Source: Lachnospiraceae bacterium
GTDB taxonomy: Bacteria; Bacillota; Clostridia; Lachnospirales; Lachnospiraceae
DNA: 29,791 bases
NCBI GenBank assembly: GCA_009774615.1
Contig: VSOC01000038.1
Coordinates: 1 to 29,791, forward strand
Direction: 5' to 3'
In this document: positions 1 through 7,846 of the stretch, piece after piece
Layout: every line of letters begins with the position of its first letter
Position numbering within the stretch: the first letter of the stretch is position 1
The notes under the pieces: model-generated
What the model was told of the DNA's origin: nothing
Database searches by the model: none
The model's input: the letters and a program-made list of their open reading frames with translations, nothing else
Made by a program: the position numbers and the translations under genes

Positions 1-163
1 GGGTTGATACTGTTTGGCTGCGGCGTGGGGATGTTCCATCGTCACCACGCCTGCGCTGGTTGGTTGGCAGTGGGGATTTGTATTATGGTGGAAAGCGGGG
101 GTGTTATTTGGAATTATTTTGGTTGGGGCAGTTTTGCTTCTTTTTTGGAATTGGTGTAAGTGG
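1..163. other. Left-edge stretch with no supported gene
   Basis: This G/T-rich segment precedes the epimerase gene. Two plus-strand frames stay open from the window edge (one to about 159, one to about 189), but both translate to Gly/Trp/Phe/Cys-rich strings expected from G/T-biased DNA and match no family I recognise. One of them could be the 3' end of a membrane protein gene whose body lies outside the window. A minus-strand frame over 114-557 is a shadow of the epimerase gene. Confidence 0.4.
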
Positions 164-192
164 TTGGTGCTGTTTTTTTGATGTGGGATAAT
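164..192 (+). promoter_or_regulatory. Candidate sigma-A promoter of the mannan operon
   Basis: TTGGTG at 164-169 and GATAAT at 187-192 are separated by 17 nt. The predicted transcription start near 199 lies about 28 nt before the epimerase ATG. Both boxes deviate from consensus, and the G/T-rich context makes chance matches likely. The true operon promoter could also lie upstream of the window. Confidence 0.33.
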
Positions 193-227
193 GATTGTTT
201 GGTTTTGGAAAGGGATGGAGGATAGGA

Positions 228-1403
228 ATGCAACGTGTTAAACAGGAAGTACTTGAACATTTGAAGACGAAAATTCTCCCGTTTTGGATGAAGCTTAAGG
301 ATGAGGAACAGGGCGGGTTTTATGGATATATGGGTTATGATCTGCAGGTGGATAAGGGGGCGGTGAAGGGGTGTATTTTGAACAGCAGGATTTTGTGGTT
401 TTTTTCTAATGCCTGTATGTGTCTTGGAGATGAAAAACTGCTTTCTTATGCGCGGCATGCGTTTTTGTTTTTGCGGGATTTTTGCCTGGATCGGGAGTTT
501 GGCGGGGTGTTTTGGTCGGTTCGGTTTGACGGGGAAGTTGAGGACGGGACGAAGCATGTGTATAACCAGGCGTTTGCGGTGTATGCTTTGTCTTCGTATT
601 ATGCGGCTTCAGGGGATTTGGAGGCAGTTTCACTTGCCTGGGATTTGTTTGATCTGATTGAGGAGAGAGGGAAGGATGAAGGGGGGTATCTGGAAGCGTT
701 TGCCAGGGATTTTCGGACGCCGGCGGGGAATGAGAAGCTGTCGGAGAACGGAGTGATGGCAGAGCGGACGATGAATACGCTTTTGCATGTGTTTGAGGCT
801 TATACGGAGCTTTACCGGGTGACGGGGGATGCGCGGGTGGTGAAGCAGCTGAAGGAGATGCTTTCTTTGTTTGCGGATAAGGTGTATAATCCGGGGCTTC
901 ATCGGCAGGATGTGTTTTTTGACCGGGAGTGGAATTCGCTGATTGATCTGTATTCTTATGGACATGATATTGAAACGGCTTGGTTGATTGACCGGGGGTG
1001 CGAAGTTTTGGGGGATGCAGGGATTACGGAGAAGTTATTGAAGATTACGAAGGATTTGGCGGCGAATGTTTATCGTAGGGCCTATCATGGGCATTCGCTT
1101 TGGAATGAGTGTGAGAAAGGCACAGAGAATAAGACCAGGGTCTGGTGGGTGCAGGCGGAAGCTATGGTTGGCTTTTTGAATGCCTGGGAGAAGGCACCGG
1201 AACATATGGAGTATCTGCGGGCGGTTGAGGAGATTTGGGAATATATTAAGAAGTTTGTGGTTGATTCGCGGGAGGGGGCGGAGTGGTTCTGGGATTTGAA
1301 TGACGAGGGGAAACCAGAGAGCAAAAAGCCGATTGTGGAGCCGTGGAAATGCCCTTATCATAATGGGCGGATGTGTTTTGAGGTGATTCGGAGGATAAAG
1401 TAG
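228..1403 (+). CDS. Cellobiose 2-epimerase (AGE family), mannobiose 2-epimerase role
   Basis: The 391-residue product is an N-acylglucosamine 2-epimerase-fold (alpha6/alpha6 barrel) enzyme. It would interconvert the reducing-end glucose and mannose of beta-1,4-disaccharides, turning mannobiose into mannosyl-glucose. Motifs known from Ruminococcus albus cellobiose 2-epimerase are visible: Arg54 in NSRILW, His246 and Glu249 in YGHDIE, and His378 in PYHNGR, at positions close to R52, H243, E246 and H374 of that enzyme. The start is set at ATG 228 because GGAGG (217-221) lies 6 nt before it; an in-frame TTG at 195 has no such site. There is no signal peptide. It is the first gene of a five-gene mannan catabolism run and feeds the GH130 phosphorylase behind it. 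Annotation as generic AGE epimerase is the safe fallback. Confidence 0.9.
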   Translation: MQRVKQEVLEHLKTKILPFWMKLKDEEQGGFYGYMGYDLQVDKGAVKGCILNSRILWFFSNACMCLGDEKLLSYARHAFLFLRDFCLDREFGGVFWSVRFDGEVEDGTKHVYNQAFAVYALSSYYAASGDLEAVSLAWDLFDLIEERGKDEGGYLEAFARDFRTPAGNEKLSENGVMAERTMNTLLHVFEAYTELYRVTGDARVVKQLKEMLSLFADKVYNPGLHRQDVFFDREWNSLIDLYSYGHDIETAWLIDRGCEVLGDAGITEKLLKITKDLAANVYRRAYHGHSLWNECEKGTENKTRVWWVQAEAMVGFLNAWEKAPEHMEYLRAVEEIWEYIKKFVVDSREGAEWFWDLNDEGKPESKKPIVEPWKCPYHNGRMCFEVIRRIK

Positions 1404-1410
1404 CAAAAGA

Positions 1411-1487
1411 TTTACAGGCTTTTTAGAAGCTGGCAGTGATGACGGCAGTGAGAGATTTGCCAAATTTTTAGAAGTTGGCAGTGATGA
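1411..1487 (+). repeat. Degenerate direct repeat between epimerase and GH130 genes
   Basis: Segments 1411-1442 and 1456-1487 align with a 45-bp period. The last 22 bases of each (1421-1442 and 1466-1487; core TTTTAGAAG then TGGCAGTGATGA) differ at one position. The repeat fills most of the space between the two genes and ends just before the GH130 ribosome binding site at 1493-1498. A tandem duplication that has since drifted explains it best. Confidence 0.75.
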
Positions 1488-1506
1488 TAGTTAGGAGGAT
1501 GAAGGA

Positions 1507-2676
1507 ATGGTACATCAACAGTATTTTGTGGAACAGGATAAGCTTTTGAAGCTGATTGGAAAGAAGAATCGGAAGGCGGATTTTTATAATGGGATTTATG
1601 ACCGGTATGTGGATCCGGTGCTGACCAGGGAGCATGTTCCGGTGCATTGGAAGTATGATGTGGATGCGGATACGAATCCGTATTTTATGGAGAGATTGGG
1701 CGTTAATGCGGTGATGAATTCGGGGGCAATACGGCTGAACGGGAAATTTTATCTGGTTGTGCGGGTGGAAGGCGCGGACAGGAAGTCGTTTTTTGCTGTG
1801 GCGGAGAGTGAAACGGGGGTTGACGGGTTTCATTTCTGGGATTATCCGGTGCAGCTTCCGGATACCTGTGCGGAGGAAACGAATGTTTATGATATGCGGC
1901 TGACTCAGCATGAGGACGGGTATATTTACGGGGTGTTTTGTTCGGAGAGTAAGGATAAGACGGATAAGGATTTGTCGGCGGCAGTTGCGGCGGCAGGGAT
2001 TGTCAGGACGAAGGATTTGGTTTCCTGGGAAAGGCTTGACAATCTGACGACGCGCAGGTCACCGCAGCAGAGGAATGTGGTGCTGCACCCGGAGTTTGTG
2101 GATGGGAAATATGCGTTTTATACGCGGCCGATGGATGGGTTTATTGAAACGGGAAGCGGCGGCGGAATTGGTTTTGGGCTTTGTGAGGATATCTGCCATG
2201 CGGTGATTGATGAGGAGAAGATTATCAGTGAGAGAATTTATCATACATTGACGGAGGCGAAGAACGGGGCGGGGGCTGTTCCGATAAAGGGGAAGAAGTG
2301 CTGGATTCATATTGCCCATGGGGTAAGGAATACGGCGGCAGGGCTTCGGTATGTGCTTTATGTGTTTGGGACAGATCTTCATGATCCGGCGAAGGTGGTT
2401 GCAAGGCCGTCGGGAGTGTTTTTGGTGCCGCTTGGCTGGGAGCGTGTGGGGGATGTGTCTAATGTAGTGTTTACAAATGGGGCGGTTTCGGATGATGATG
2501 GAATGGTATATATTTACTATGCGGCTTCGGATACGAGGATGCATGTGGCGACGACTTCGATTGACAAGTTAGAGGACTATTTGTTTAACACGCCAAAGGA
2601 TGCGCTTCGGTCGCCGGATTGTGTGAAGCAGAGATGTGCCCTGATTGCGAGGAATTTGGAATTGCTGGGGAAGTAG
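1507..2676 (+). CDS. GH130 4-O-beta-D-mannosyl-D-glucose phosphorylase
   Basis: The 389-residue protein has the length and sequence style of GH130 subfamily 1. These five-bladed beta-propeller enzymes phosphorolyse beta-1,4-mannosyl-glucose to mannose 1-phosphate and glucose (EC 2.4.1.281). The N-terminal block with NPYFMERLGVNAVMNSGA and the stretch TNVYDMRL carrying Asp129 are typical; Asp129 lines up with the proton-donor Asp131 of the Bacteroides fragilis enzyme. AGGAGG at 1493-1498 lies 8 nt before the ATG. It acts on the product of the epimerase gene directly upstream, the known two-step route for mannobiose. A mannooligosaccharide phosphorylase (GH130_2) is a less likely reading. There is no signal peptide, so it is cytoplasmic. 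Confidence 0.9.
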   Translation: MVHQQYFVEQDKLLKLIGKKNRKADFYNGIYDRYVDPVLTREHVPVHWKYDVDADTNPYFMERLGVNAVMNSGAIRLNGKFYLVVRVEGADRKSFFAVAESETGVDGFHFWDYPVQLPDTCAEETNVYDMRLTQHEDGYIYGVFCSESKDKTDKDLSAAVAAAGIVRTKDLVSWERLDNLTTRRSPQQRNVVLHPEFVDGKYAFYTRPMDGFIETGSGGGIGFGLCEDICHAVIDEEKIISERIYHTLTEAKNGAGAVPIKGKKCWIHIAHGVRNTAAGLRYVLYVFGTDLHDPAKVVARPSGVFLVPLGWERVGDVSNVVFTNGAVSDDDGMVYIYYAASDTRMHVATTSIDKLEDYLFNTPKDALRSPDCVKQRCALIARNLELLGK

Positions 2677-2751
2677 ATTTGGAGTAGCCGGAAGCGGATT
2701 TGAGGTTTTGGGAAGCGGATTTGGAATTGTTGTTTGGAAGTGGAATTTTGG
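2651..2751 (+). repeat. Short direct repeats spanning the 3' end of GH130 and the following gap
   Basis: GGAAGCGGATTTG occurs exactly at 2690-2702 and 2711-2723, 21 bp apart, with a weaker third copy at 2736-2750. The 3' end of the GH130 gene (2651-2682) is also echoed at about 2715-2751, sharing ATTTGGAATTG followed by GGAAGTRG. The gap appears to be made of drifted copies of neighbouring sequence. Confidence 0.6.
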
Positions 2752-2771
2752 TTTGATTGAGGGATGGAAGA

Positions 2772-3839
2772 ATGGTTTCAGTTTCTTTGCAGGATGAACG
2801 TCTTTTGTACAGTGGGAGAATTGATGATGAAGATCCTCAAAGGCCGGTATTTATCTTTCCGGCTTCTTCGCTGACGTTTTGGTTTTATGGGAAAAAGGCC
2901 GTGCTTGAAGTGGAAAATCATCGGGTTTTCTGGGATAATTATGTGGGCGCGTGGGTTGACGGGAAGGAAAAGAAGTGGAAGTTAAAGGCAGAGGGAAGGA
3001 CGGAGATTGTGCTTCTGGATGAGGAATGGGAAGGAGAGGAAGGAAGGAAACGGCATGAGGTGATTTTTTTTAAGCGCCAGGATTGCTGTCACGGTTTTAC
3101 GCTTTGTTCTCTGCAGCTTTCTGAAGGCGGATATTTGCTGGAAGGACCGCTGAAACCAGCGCGGCGCATGGAGGTTTATGGAGATTCGGTGTCGGCCGGG
3201 GAGGTTTCGGAGGCAGTGGATTATGTGGGAAAGCCCGATCCGGAGCATGAGGGGGAGTATTCCAACAGCTGGTATTCTTATGCCTGGATAGCGGCGAGGA
3301 AGCTTGGAGCAGAACTTTATGACATTGCCCAGGGGGGAATTCCTCTGCTGAACGGAACCGGATGGGTGGGGCCGACGTATCCGGGGATGGAGTTTATGTG
3401 GGATAAGCTGCATTATCATCCGGGGCTTGGGAAGGTGAAGGAATGGGATTTTTCACGGTTTCAGCCGCATTTGGTGCTTATTGCTGTCGGGCAGAATGAC
3501 AGCCATCCGGTGGATGTGATGAAGGAGGATGCTCACGGGGAGCGGGCCAGGTTTTGGAAGAAGAAGTATAGGGAACTGGCGGAAAATATTCGTGGGAAGT
3601 ATCCGAAGGCAGTGATTCTTTTGGCAACGACGATTTTGGAACATCATAGAAACTGGGATCTGGCGATTGATGAGGTATGTGAGGCGCTGCGGCGGGATGG
3701 AGATGAGCGGGTGTTTCATTTTCTGTATTCGCGCAATGGATGCGGGACGCCGGGGCATATCAGGATTCCCGAAGCCGAGGAGATGGCGGAAGAACTGGTG
3801 CGCTTTATTGAGGGGCTTTCGGTGAATGTCTGGGATTAG
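2772..3839 (+). CDS. CE2-type SGNH acetylesterase (acetyl-mannan/xylan esterase)
   Basis: This 355-residue protein has the two-part build of carbohydrate esterase family 2: an N-terminal beta-sandwich (about 25-125, with PASSLTFWFYG) followed by an SGNH hydrolase domain (about 130-348). Visible catalytic features are Ser139 in YGDSVSAG, Gly189 in QGGI, Asn242 in GQND and His329 in TPGHIR. The Asp usually three residues before the catalytic His is absent, which some CE2 enzymes also lack. The start is placed at ATG 2772, with GAGGG (2759-2763) 8 nt upstream; a TTG at 2757 would overlap that site. It would remove acetyl groups from imported manno-oligosaccharides so that the phosphorylase can act. 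The stop codon lies inside the next gene, suggesting translational coupling. Confidence 0.82.
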   Translation: MVSVSLQDERLLYSGRIDDEDPQRPVFIFPASSLTFWFYGKKAVLEVENHRVFWDNYVGAWVDGKEKKWKLKAEGRTEIVLLDEEWEGEEGRKRHEVIFFKRQDCCHGFTLCSLQLSEGGYLLEGPLKPARRMEVYGDSVSAGEVSEAVDYVGKPDPEHEGEYSNSWYSYAWIAARKLGAELYDIAQGGIPLLNGTGWVGPTYPGMEFMWDKLHYHPGLGKVKEWDFSRFQPHLVLIAVGQNDSHPVDVMKEDAHGERARFWKKKYRELAENIRGKYPKAVILLATTILEHHRNWDLAIDEVCEALRRDGDERVFHFLYSRNGCGTPGHIRIPEAEEMAEELVRFIEGLSVNVWD

Positions 3840-5052
3840 GGGAAGGAATGTTTTGGAAAGCAGAACGATGAATGTGGATAAGAAAGTTTTATGGAGAAAG
3901 CTGGCGGCTTGTATGGCCAGGGCTGCGCGGGGAGAGGAACTGACGATTGGGTTTCTGGGCGGATCGATTACGCAGGGGAGTCTGGCGTCAGCGGAGGATA
4001 AGACCTATGCTTATCGGGTATACCGGTGGTGGTGTGATGCTTTTTTGCAGGCAGAATTCCATTATGTGAATGGCGGGATTGGAGGAACCTGTTCCTGCTT
4101 TGGGGCGGCAAGGGCTGTTGGGGATCTGCTGATGTATCAGCCGGATGTGGTTGTGGTGGATTTCAGTGTGAATGATAAGGGGGAAACACCCGAAGAAGAG
4201 AGTTTTTATCAGGAAACCTATGAGGGGTTGCTGCGGAGGATCGTTTCCTGGCCTTCCTCTCCGGCGGTTCTGGTGCTGAACAATGTGTATTATGACAGCG
4301 GAAAGGCTATGCAGGATCGGCATAATGCGGTGGCAGAGCATTACCGGGTGCCGTTTGTTTCGATTAAGGACAGTATTTACCGAAAGATGAAGGAAGGGAG
4401 ATATTCCCTGGAAGAGCTGACGCCGGACGGGCTTCATCCTAATGATCTGGGGCATGAACTGGTGGCCGGGGAGGTTATCCGGCTGCTGGAAGAGATTCGG
4501 GCATGGGGTGAAAAGAAAGGTTTGTATACAGAGCCGGGAGCGGATAGAAGAGATATTGACCGACAAGGAAGCAGCCGGGAAGATATTGATGGAAAAGATA
4601 TTGTCGGGGGAGAAATATTACCGTTGCCTTTAACGCAAAATGCTTATGAGCAGGCGAAGCTTCTGACGATAAGAAACAGTCGGCCCGTTCTTGCAGGATT
4701 TCGGGCGGACAGCCGGGAGAAGAAAGGGCATTTGGATACATTTAAGAATGGATGGATGGGAAAGAAGGCGGGAGATAGGATTATTTTTTATGTGGATGCA
4801 TCTTGTATTGCCGTACAGTATCGAAAAACGATTCAGCGTCCGGCGGTGTCGGCTCGGCTGATTTTGGACGGAAAACAGGAGGAGGCGGTTTTGCTGGACG
4901 GAAATTTTGAGGAAAGCTGGGGGGATTGTCTGTATCTTCTGCCGGTTCTTCACCATGGAGAACGGGGGGAGCATAGAGTGGAGATTGAGGTGACAGAAAC
5001 AGCAAAGAGGGGCGAAACACCGTTTTATTTGCTTGGATTGATTATTGCATGA
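3826..5052 (+). CDS. CE17-like SGNH acetylesterase with C-terminal beta domain
   Basis: The 408-residue protein starts with an SGNH hydrolase domain (about 36-230): Ser47 in GGSITQG, the GGIGG block at 83-87, Asn116 in SVND, and Asp201/His204 in DGLHPND. A hydrophilic, Asp/Arg-rich linker (about 235-262) leads to a C-terminal beta-rich module (about 270-408) like the CBM35-type domain of CE17 mannan 2-O-acetylesterases. CE2 and CE17 side by side match the known esterase pair that together deacetylates all mannan positions. The gene overlaps the CE2 gene by 14 nt. AGGGG at 3811-3815 lies 10 nt before ATG 3826; ATG 3868 is a possible alternative start. No signal peptide is seen. The family label rests on domain order and context. 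Confidence 0.8.
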   Translation: MSGIRGRNVLESRTMNVDKKVLWRKLAACMARAARGEELTIGFLGGSITQGSLASAEDKTYAYRVYRWWCDAFLQAEFHYVNGGIGGTCSCFGAARAVGDLLMYQPDVVVVDFSVNDKGETPEEESFYQETYEGLLRRIVSWPSSPAVLVLNNVYYDSGKAMQDRHNAVAEHYRVPFVSIKDSIYRKMKEGRYSLEELTPDGLHPNDLGHELVAGEVIRLLEEIRAWGEKKGLYTEPGADRRDIDRQGSSREDIDGKDIVGGEILPLPLTQNAYEQAKLLTIRNSRPVLAGFRADSREKKGHLDTFKNGWMGKKAGDRIIFYVDASCIAVQYRKTIQRPAVSARLILDGKQEEAVLLDGNFEESWGDCLYLLPVLHHGERGEHRVEIEVTETAKRGETPFYLLGLIIA

Positions 5053-5067
5053 TACCAGGGGCAAAAG

Positions 5068-5081
5068 GTCGAAAATTCGAC
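5068..5081. promoter_or_regulatory. Perfect 6-bp inverted repeat before the mutase gene
   Basis: GTCGAA and TTCGAC are separated by AA, in the 57-nt gap between the CE17 and phosphohexomutase genes. TATAAA follows at 5083-5088, without a good -35 box. It may be a small operator or a weak RNA hairpin; nothing in the sequence decides which. Confidence 0.3.
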
Positions 5082-5109
5082 GTATAAAAGAGATGGAGGA
5101 AATTCAGGG

Positions 5110-6834
5110 ATGACAGAAGCAGAAAAGCAGTATGACCTTTGGTGTAGTGATTTGTATTTTGATCAGGAAACCAGAGATGAGTTAAAGAAAATTTCAGGAA
5201 ATACCGGGGAGATAGAGGATCGTTTTTACCGCAGTCTGGAGTTTGGGACGGGCGGGCTTCGCGGGGTTATCGGAGCGGGGACGAACCGGATGAACCGCTA
5301 TACGGTACGCAGGGCTTCTCAGGGACTGGCGAATTACATTATTAAGGAGAAGGCACAGGAGAAGGGCATTGCCATTGCCTATGATTCGCGGAGGATGTCG
5401 CCGGAGTTTGCCAGGGAAACGGCGCTGTGCATGGCGGCAAATGGCATTATTGCCTATGTTTTTCCTTCGCTTCGGCCTACGCCCATGCTTTCCTTTGCTC
5501 TGCGGGAACTGGGATGTACGGCGGGGGTGGTGATTACTGCCAGCCATAATCCGGCGGAGTATAATGGGTATAAGGTGTACTGGGAGGATGGGGCGCAGAT
5601 TACAGCGCCTAAGGATAAGGAGATTATTGAAGAGGTTAATGCGATTACGGATTTTTCCAGGGTAAAGACGATGGATCTGGAAACGGCGAAGTGTAAGGGG
5701 CTTTACCGGGAAATCGGGCCGGAGATGGACGATAAGTACATGGAAGCGTTAAAGAAGCTGGTTCTTGGTTCGGAGGAGATTAAGCGTCAGGCGAAGGAAT
5801 TAAAGATTGTCTATACGCCGCTGCATGGGACGGGGAATCTTCCGGTTCGGAGGATTTTAAGGGAGCTGGGTTTTGAACAGGTTTATGTGGTGAAGGAACA
5901 GGAGCTTTCCGACGGAAATTTTCCCACGGTTCCTTATCCGAACCCCGAGGATAAGACAGCGTTTGGGCTGGCGCTTGAATTGGCAAAAGAAGTGGATGCA
6001 GATTTGGTTCTGGCTACCGATCCGGATGCCGATCGGCTGGGTATTTATGCAAAAGATGCCCGGGGAGAATATCGGAGTTTTACCGGAAATATGTCAGGGA
6101 TGCTGATTCTGGAATATCTGCTCTCGCGGAAAAAGGAACTGGGGATTCTGCCGGAAAACGGAGCCGTGGTTACGACCATTGTATCCGGGAAAATGTCGGT
6201 GCCGATAACAGAAAAGTACGGGGTGAAGAGGATTGAAACGCTGACCGGATTTAAGTATATCGGCGAGCAGATCAAGTGGTTTGAGCAGGAGCATTCCCGG
6301 GAATTTCTTTTTGGCTATGAGGAAAGCTACGGCTGTCTGGAAGGCACACATGCACGGGATAAGGATGCGGTTGTGGCGGTGATGGCGCTGTGTGAGGCGG
6401 CAGCTTATTACCGGGACAAAGGAATTTCTCTTTGTGAACAGATGGAGAAGCTATTTGCGGAGTATGGGTATTTTAAAGAGGATCTCTGCACGGTGACGAA
6501 GAAGGGAGTAAACGGCGCGAAGGAGATTGCCGATGTTATGGAACGGCTGCGCGCACAGACCCCGGAAAGCCTCGGCGGTTTTCGCGTGCTTTGTGTGCGG
6601 GATTACAAGACAGGGAAGATTTTGGTGAAGGAGAGCGGGGAGGTACTTCAAACCGGGCTGCCGACCTCGAATGTGCTGTATCTGGATCTGGAAGAGGATG
6701 CCTGGTGCTGTATTCGCCCGTCCGGCACCGAACCCAAGATTAAATTCTATGCCGGGGTTAAAGGTGAGAGCATGGAAGACGGGAAGATGAAGCTTGAAAG
6801 ACTGATGGATGCAGTGGAGAAGCTGGCGGAGTAA
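5110..6834 (+). CDS. Alpha-phosphohexomutase (phosphoglucomutase/phosphomannomutase)
   Basis: The 574-residue protein has the full four-domain phosphohexomutase layout: phosphoserine loop TASHNP with Ser145, metal-binding DPDADR at 304-309, sugar-specificity loop GYEESYG at 402-408, and phosphate-binding RPSGTEPK at 536-543. Its length fits the PgcA-like enzymes of Firmicutes. GGAGG at 5095-5099 precedes the ATG by 10 nt. As the last gene of the mannan run it would convert mannose 1-phosphate from the GH130 reaction to mannose 6-phosphate, and may also serve general glucose 1-phosphate metabolism. Substrate preference cannot be read from the sequence. Confidence 0.92.
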   Translation: MTEAEKQYDLWCSDLYFDQETRDELKKISGNTGEIEDRFYRSLEFGTGGLRGVIGAGTNRMNRYTVRRASQGLANYIIKEKAQEKGIAIAYDSRRMSPEFARETALCMAANGIIAYVFPSLRPTPMLSFALRELGCTAGVVITASHNPAEYNGYKVYWEDGAQITAPKDKEIIEEVNAITDFSRVKTMDLETAKCKGLYREIGPEMDDKYMEALKKLVLGSEEIKRQAKELKIVYTPLHGTGNLPVRRILRELGFEQVYVVKEQELSDGNFPTVPYPNPEDKTAFGLALELAKEVDADLVLATDPDADRLGIYAKDARGEYRSFTGNMSGMLILEYLLSRKKELGILPENGAVVTTIVSGKMSVPITEKYGVKRIETLTGFKYIGEQIKWFEQEHSREFLFGYEESYGCLEGTHARDKDAVVAVMALCEAAAYYRDKGISLCEQMEKLFAEYGYFKEDLCTVTKKGVNGAKEIADVMERLRAQTPESLGGFRVLCVRDYKTGKILVKESGEVLQTGLPTSNVLYLDLEEDAWCCIRPSGTEPKIKFYAGVKGESMEDGKMKLERLMDAVEKLAE

Positions 6835-6876
6835 GTTTTCAGGGAAAAGCAGAATAGAGGTTCGGAGAAAAGCAGA

Positions 6877-6912
6877 GATTGCTGTCAAATGTGAATTGGC
6901 AGCAGTCTTTTT
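6877..6912 (+). terminator. Rho-independent terminator of the mannan/mutase operon
   Basis: An 11-bp stem (6877-6887 with 6897-6907, two G-U pairs) has a 9-nt loop and is followed directly by TTTTT. It lies 43 nt after the mutase stop codon and closes the operon. Confidence 0.9.
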
Positions 6913-6955
6913 ATTGTGCGAAAAATGAAAATATCTAACAAAATGCAAAAAATAC

Positions 6956-6984
6956 TTGACATTTTTGAATGTAAGATATATATT
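6956..6984 (+). promoter_or_regulatory. Strong sigma-A promoter with overlapping palindrome
   Basis: A consensus TTGACA (6956-6961) is followed after 17 nt by TATATT (6979-6984). The inverted repeat TGTAA-N8-TTACA (6970-6987) covers the -10 box, and a further TGTAA lies at 6991-6995, forming TTACA-N3-TGTAA. This is a natural operator site for the small Xre-type regulator encoded just downstream, which would then repress itself. The promoter is well supported; the operator role is inferred. Confidence 0.8.
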
Positions 6985-7058
6985 ACATATTGTAAGGTGA
7001 TTGATGGAATTGCTTTACTCCTGCAGGCAAAAAAAGTTAATGACGAAAGGTGGATGCG

Positions 7059-7280
7059 ATGAAGCCAAAAGTAAATAAGAATGCAAATAAGAACGTAAGG
7101 ATGAAGGCTGCCCGTGCGTTAAAGGAGATGTCCCAGGAGGATTTGGCCAAAGCCGTGGGTGTGACCAGGCAGACGATTGGGATGATTGAGGCGGGGGATT
7201 ATAACCCGACGCTGAATTTATGCATTTCCATCTGCAAAGTGCTGGGGCAGACCCTGGATGGGTTGTTTTGGGAAGAGTGA
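7059..7280 (+). CDS. Small Xre/Cro-type transcriptional regulator
   Basis: The 73-residue protein is little more than one helix-turn-helix DNA-binding domain. SQEDLAKAVGVTRQTIGMIE forms the HTH core, followed by NPTLNLCISICKVLG and the ending LDGLFWEE, typical of the YgzD-like small Xre group. ATG 7059 is chosen because AAAGG (7046-7050) sits 8 nt before it; an in-frame GTG at 7050 overlaps that site. It follows its own strong promoter with a TGTAA-type palindrome. The next gene encodes a small membrane protein, a pairing common in Clostridia, where the regulator controls both genes. The ligand or signal is unknown. Confidence 0.88.
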   Translation: MKPKVNKNANKNVRMKAARALKEMSQEDLAKAVGVTRQTIGMIEAGDYNPTLNLCISICKVLGQTLDGLFWEE

Positions 7281-7367
7281 AACCTGAAAAGACTGAATGA
7301 AAAAAACAGGAAAAAAGACAAAAAGAATGAGATTGTAATCGTAGGTAAGGATTGACAGGAGGTTTAT

Positions 7368-7796
7368 ATGGACGAGAGAGTTAGACAAGAATATCAAAAG
7401 ATTTACAGTGAATTGTATTTTATTACGCTGCTGGTGTGCTGTGTTTCGGTTATTGCCAAGGTAATGTTTTTTCATCAGGGAATAGCGGACTGCTGGCTGG
7501 AATATATTGTCCTGGTGGGAAGTCCGGTGTATCGGTTTGTTCGCTGCCGTATGCTGCATGTGAGCGCACCGGTGGTTGAGAAAAAGGTATGGATGATCCG
7601 GCTGGCGGCATGTCTGGTTACGGTAAGTGCAGTCTATGCTGTCGTGACTTATGTTCGTACAGGAAGGTTAAATTTGATGGAACTGCTGACCTTCCTTGTT
7701 CCCTTTATTTTTATCTATCTTTTGGTTTGCTTCGGGTCGGTGATTGTGCAGAGGCAGTGGAAGAAGAAGTTAGAGGACAGGTATGACGAGCAGTAG
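7368..7796 (+). CDS. Small four-helix membrane protein, DUF6773-like
   Basis: The 142-residue protein has four predicted hydrophobic segments at roughly 16-36, 43-58, 76-96 and 105-127, short charged ends, and a Lys/Arg-rich C-terminus (RQWKKKLEDR), suggesting a cytoplasmic tail. AGGAGG (7357-7362) lies 5 nt before the ATG. The start MDERVRQEYQKIYSELYF resembles small membrane proteins (DUF6773-like) that accompany YgzD-type regulators; that family name is from memory and not certain. The gene probably shares the promoter at 6956 and is followed by a hairpin terminator at 7847. No enzymatic motif is visible. Confidence 0.75.
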   Translation: MDERVRQEYQKIYSELYFITLLVCCVSVIAKVMFFHQGIADCWLEYIVLVGSPVYRFVRCRMLHVSAPVVEKKVWMIRLAACLVTVSAVYAVVTYVRTGRLNLMELLTFLVPFIFIYLLVCFGSVIVQRQWKKKLEDRYDEQ

Positions 7797-7846
7797 TGTA
7801 AATCATGTAAGGGATCGAGGAAGGCGATTTTCATGGATTTTTGCCT

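Noticed and set aside
1411..1487. CRISPR-like repeat-spacer unit
   Set aside because: There are only two copies, imperfect, inside an operon gap and without cas genes.
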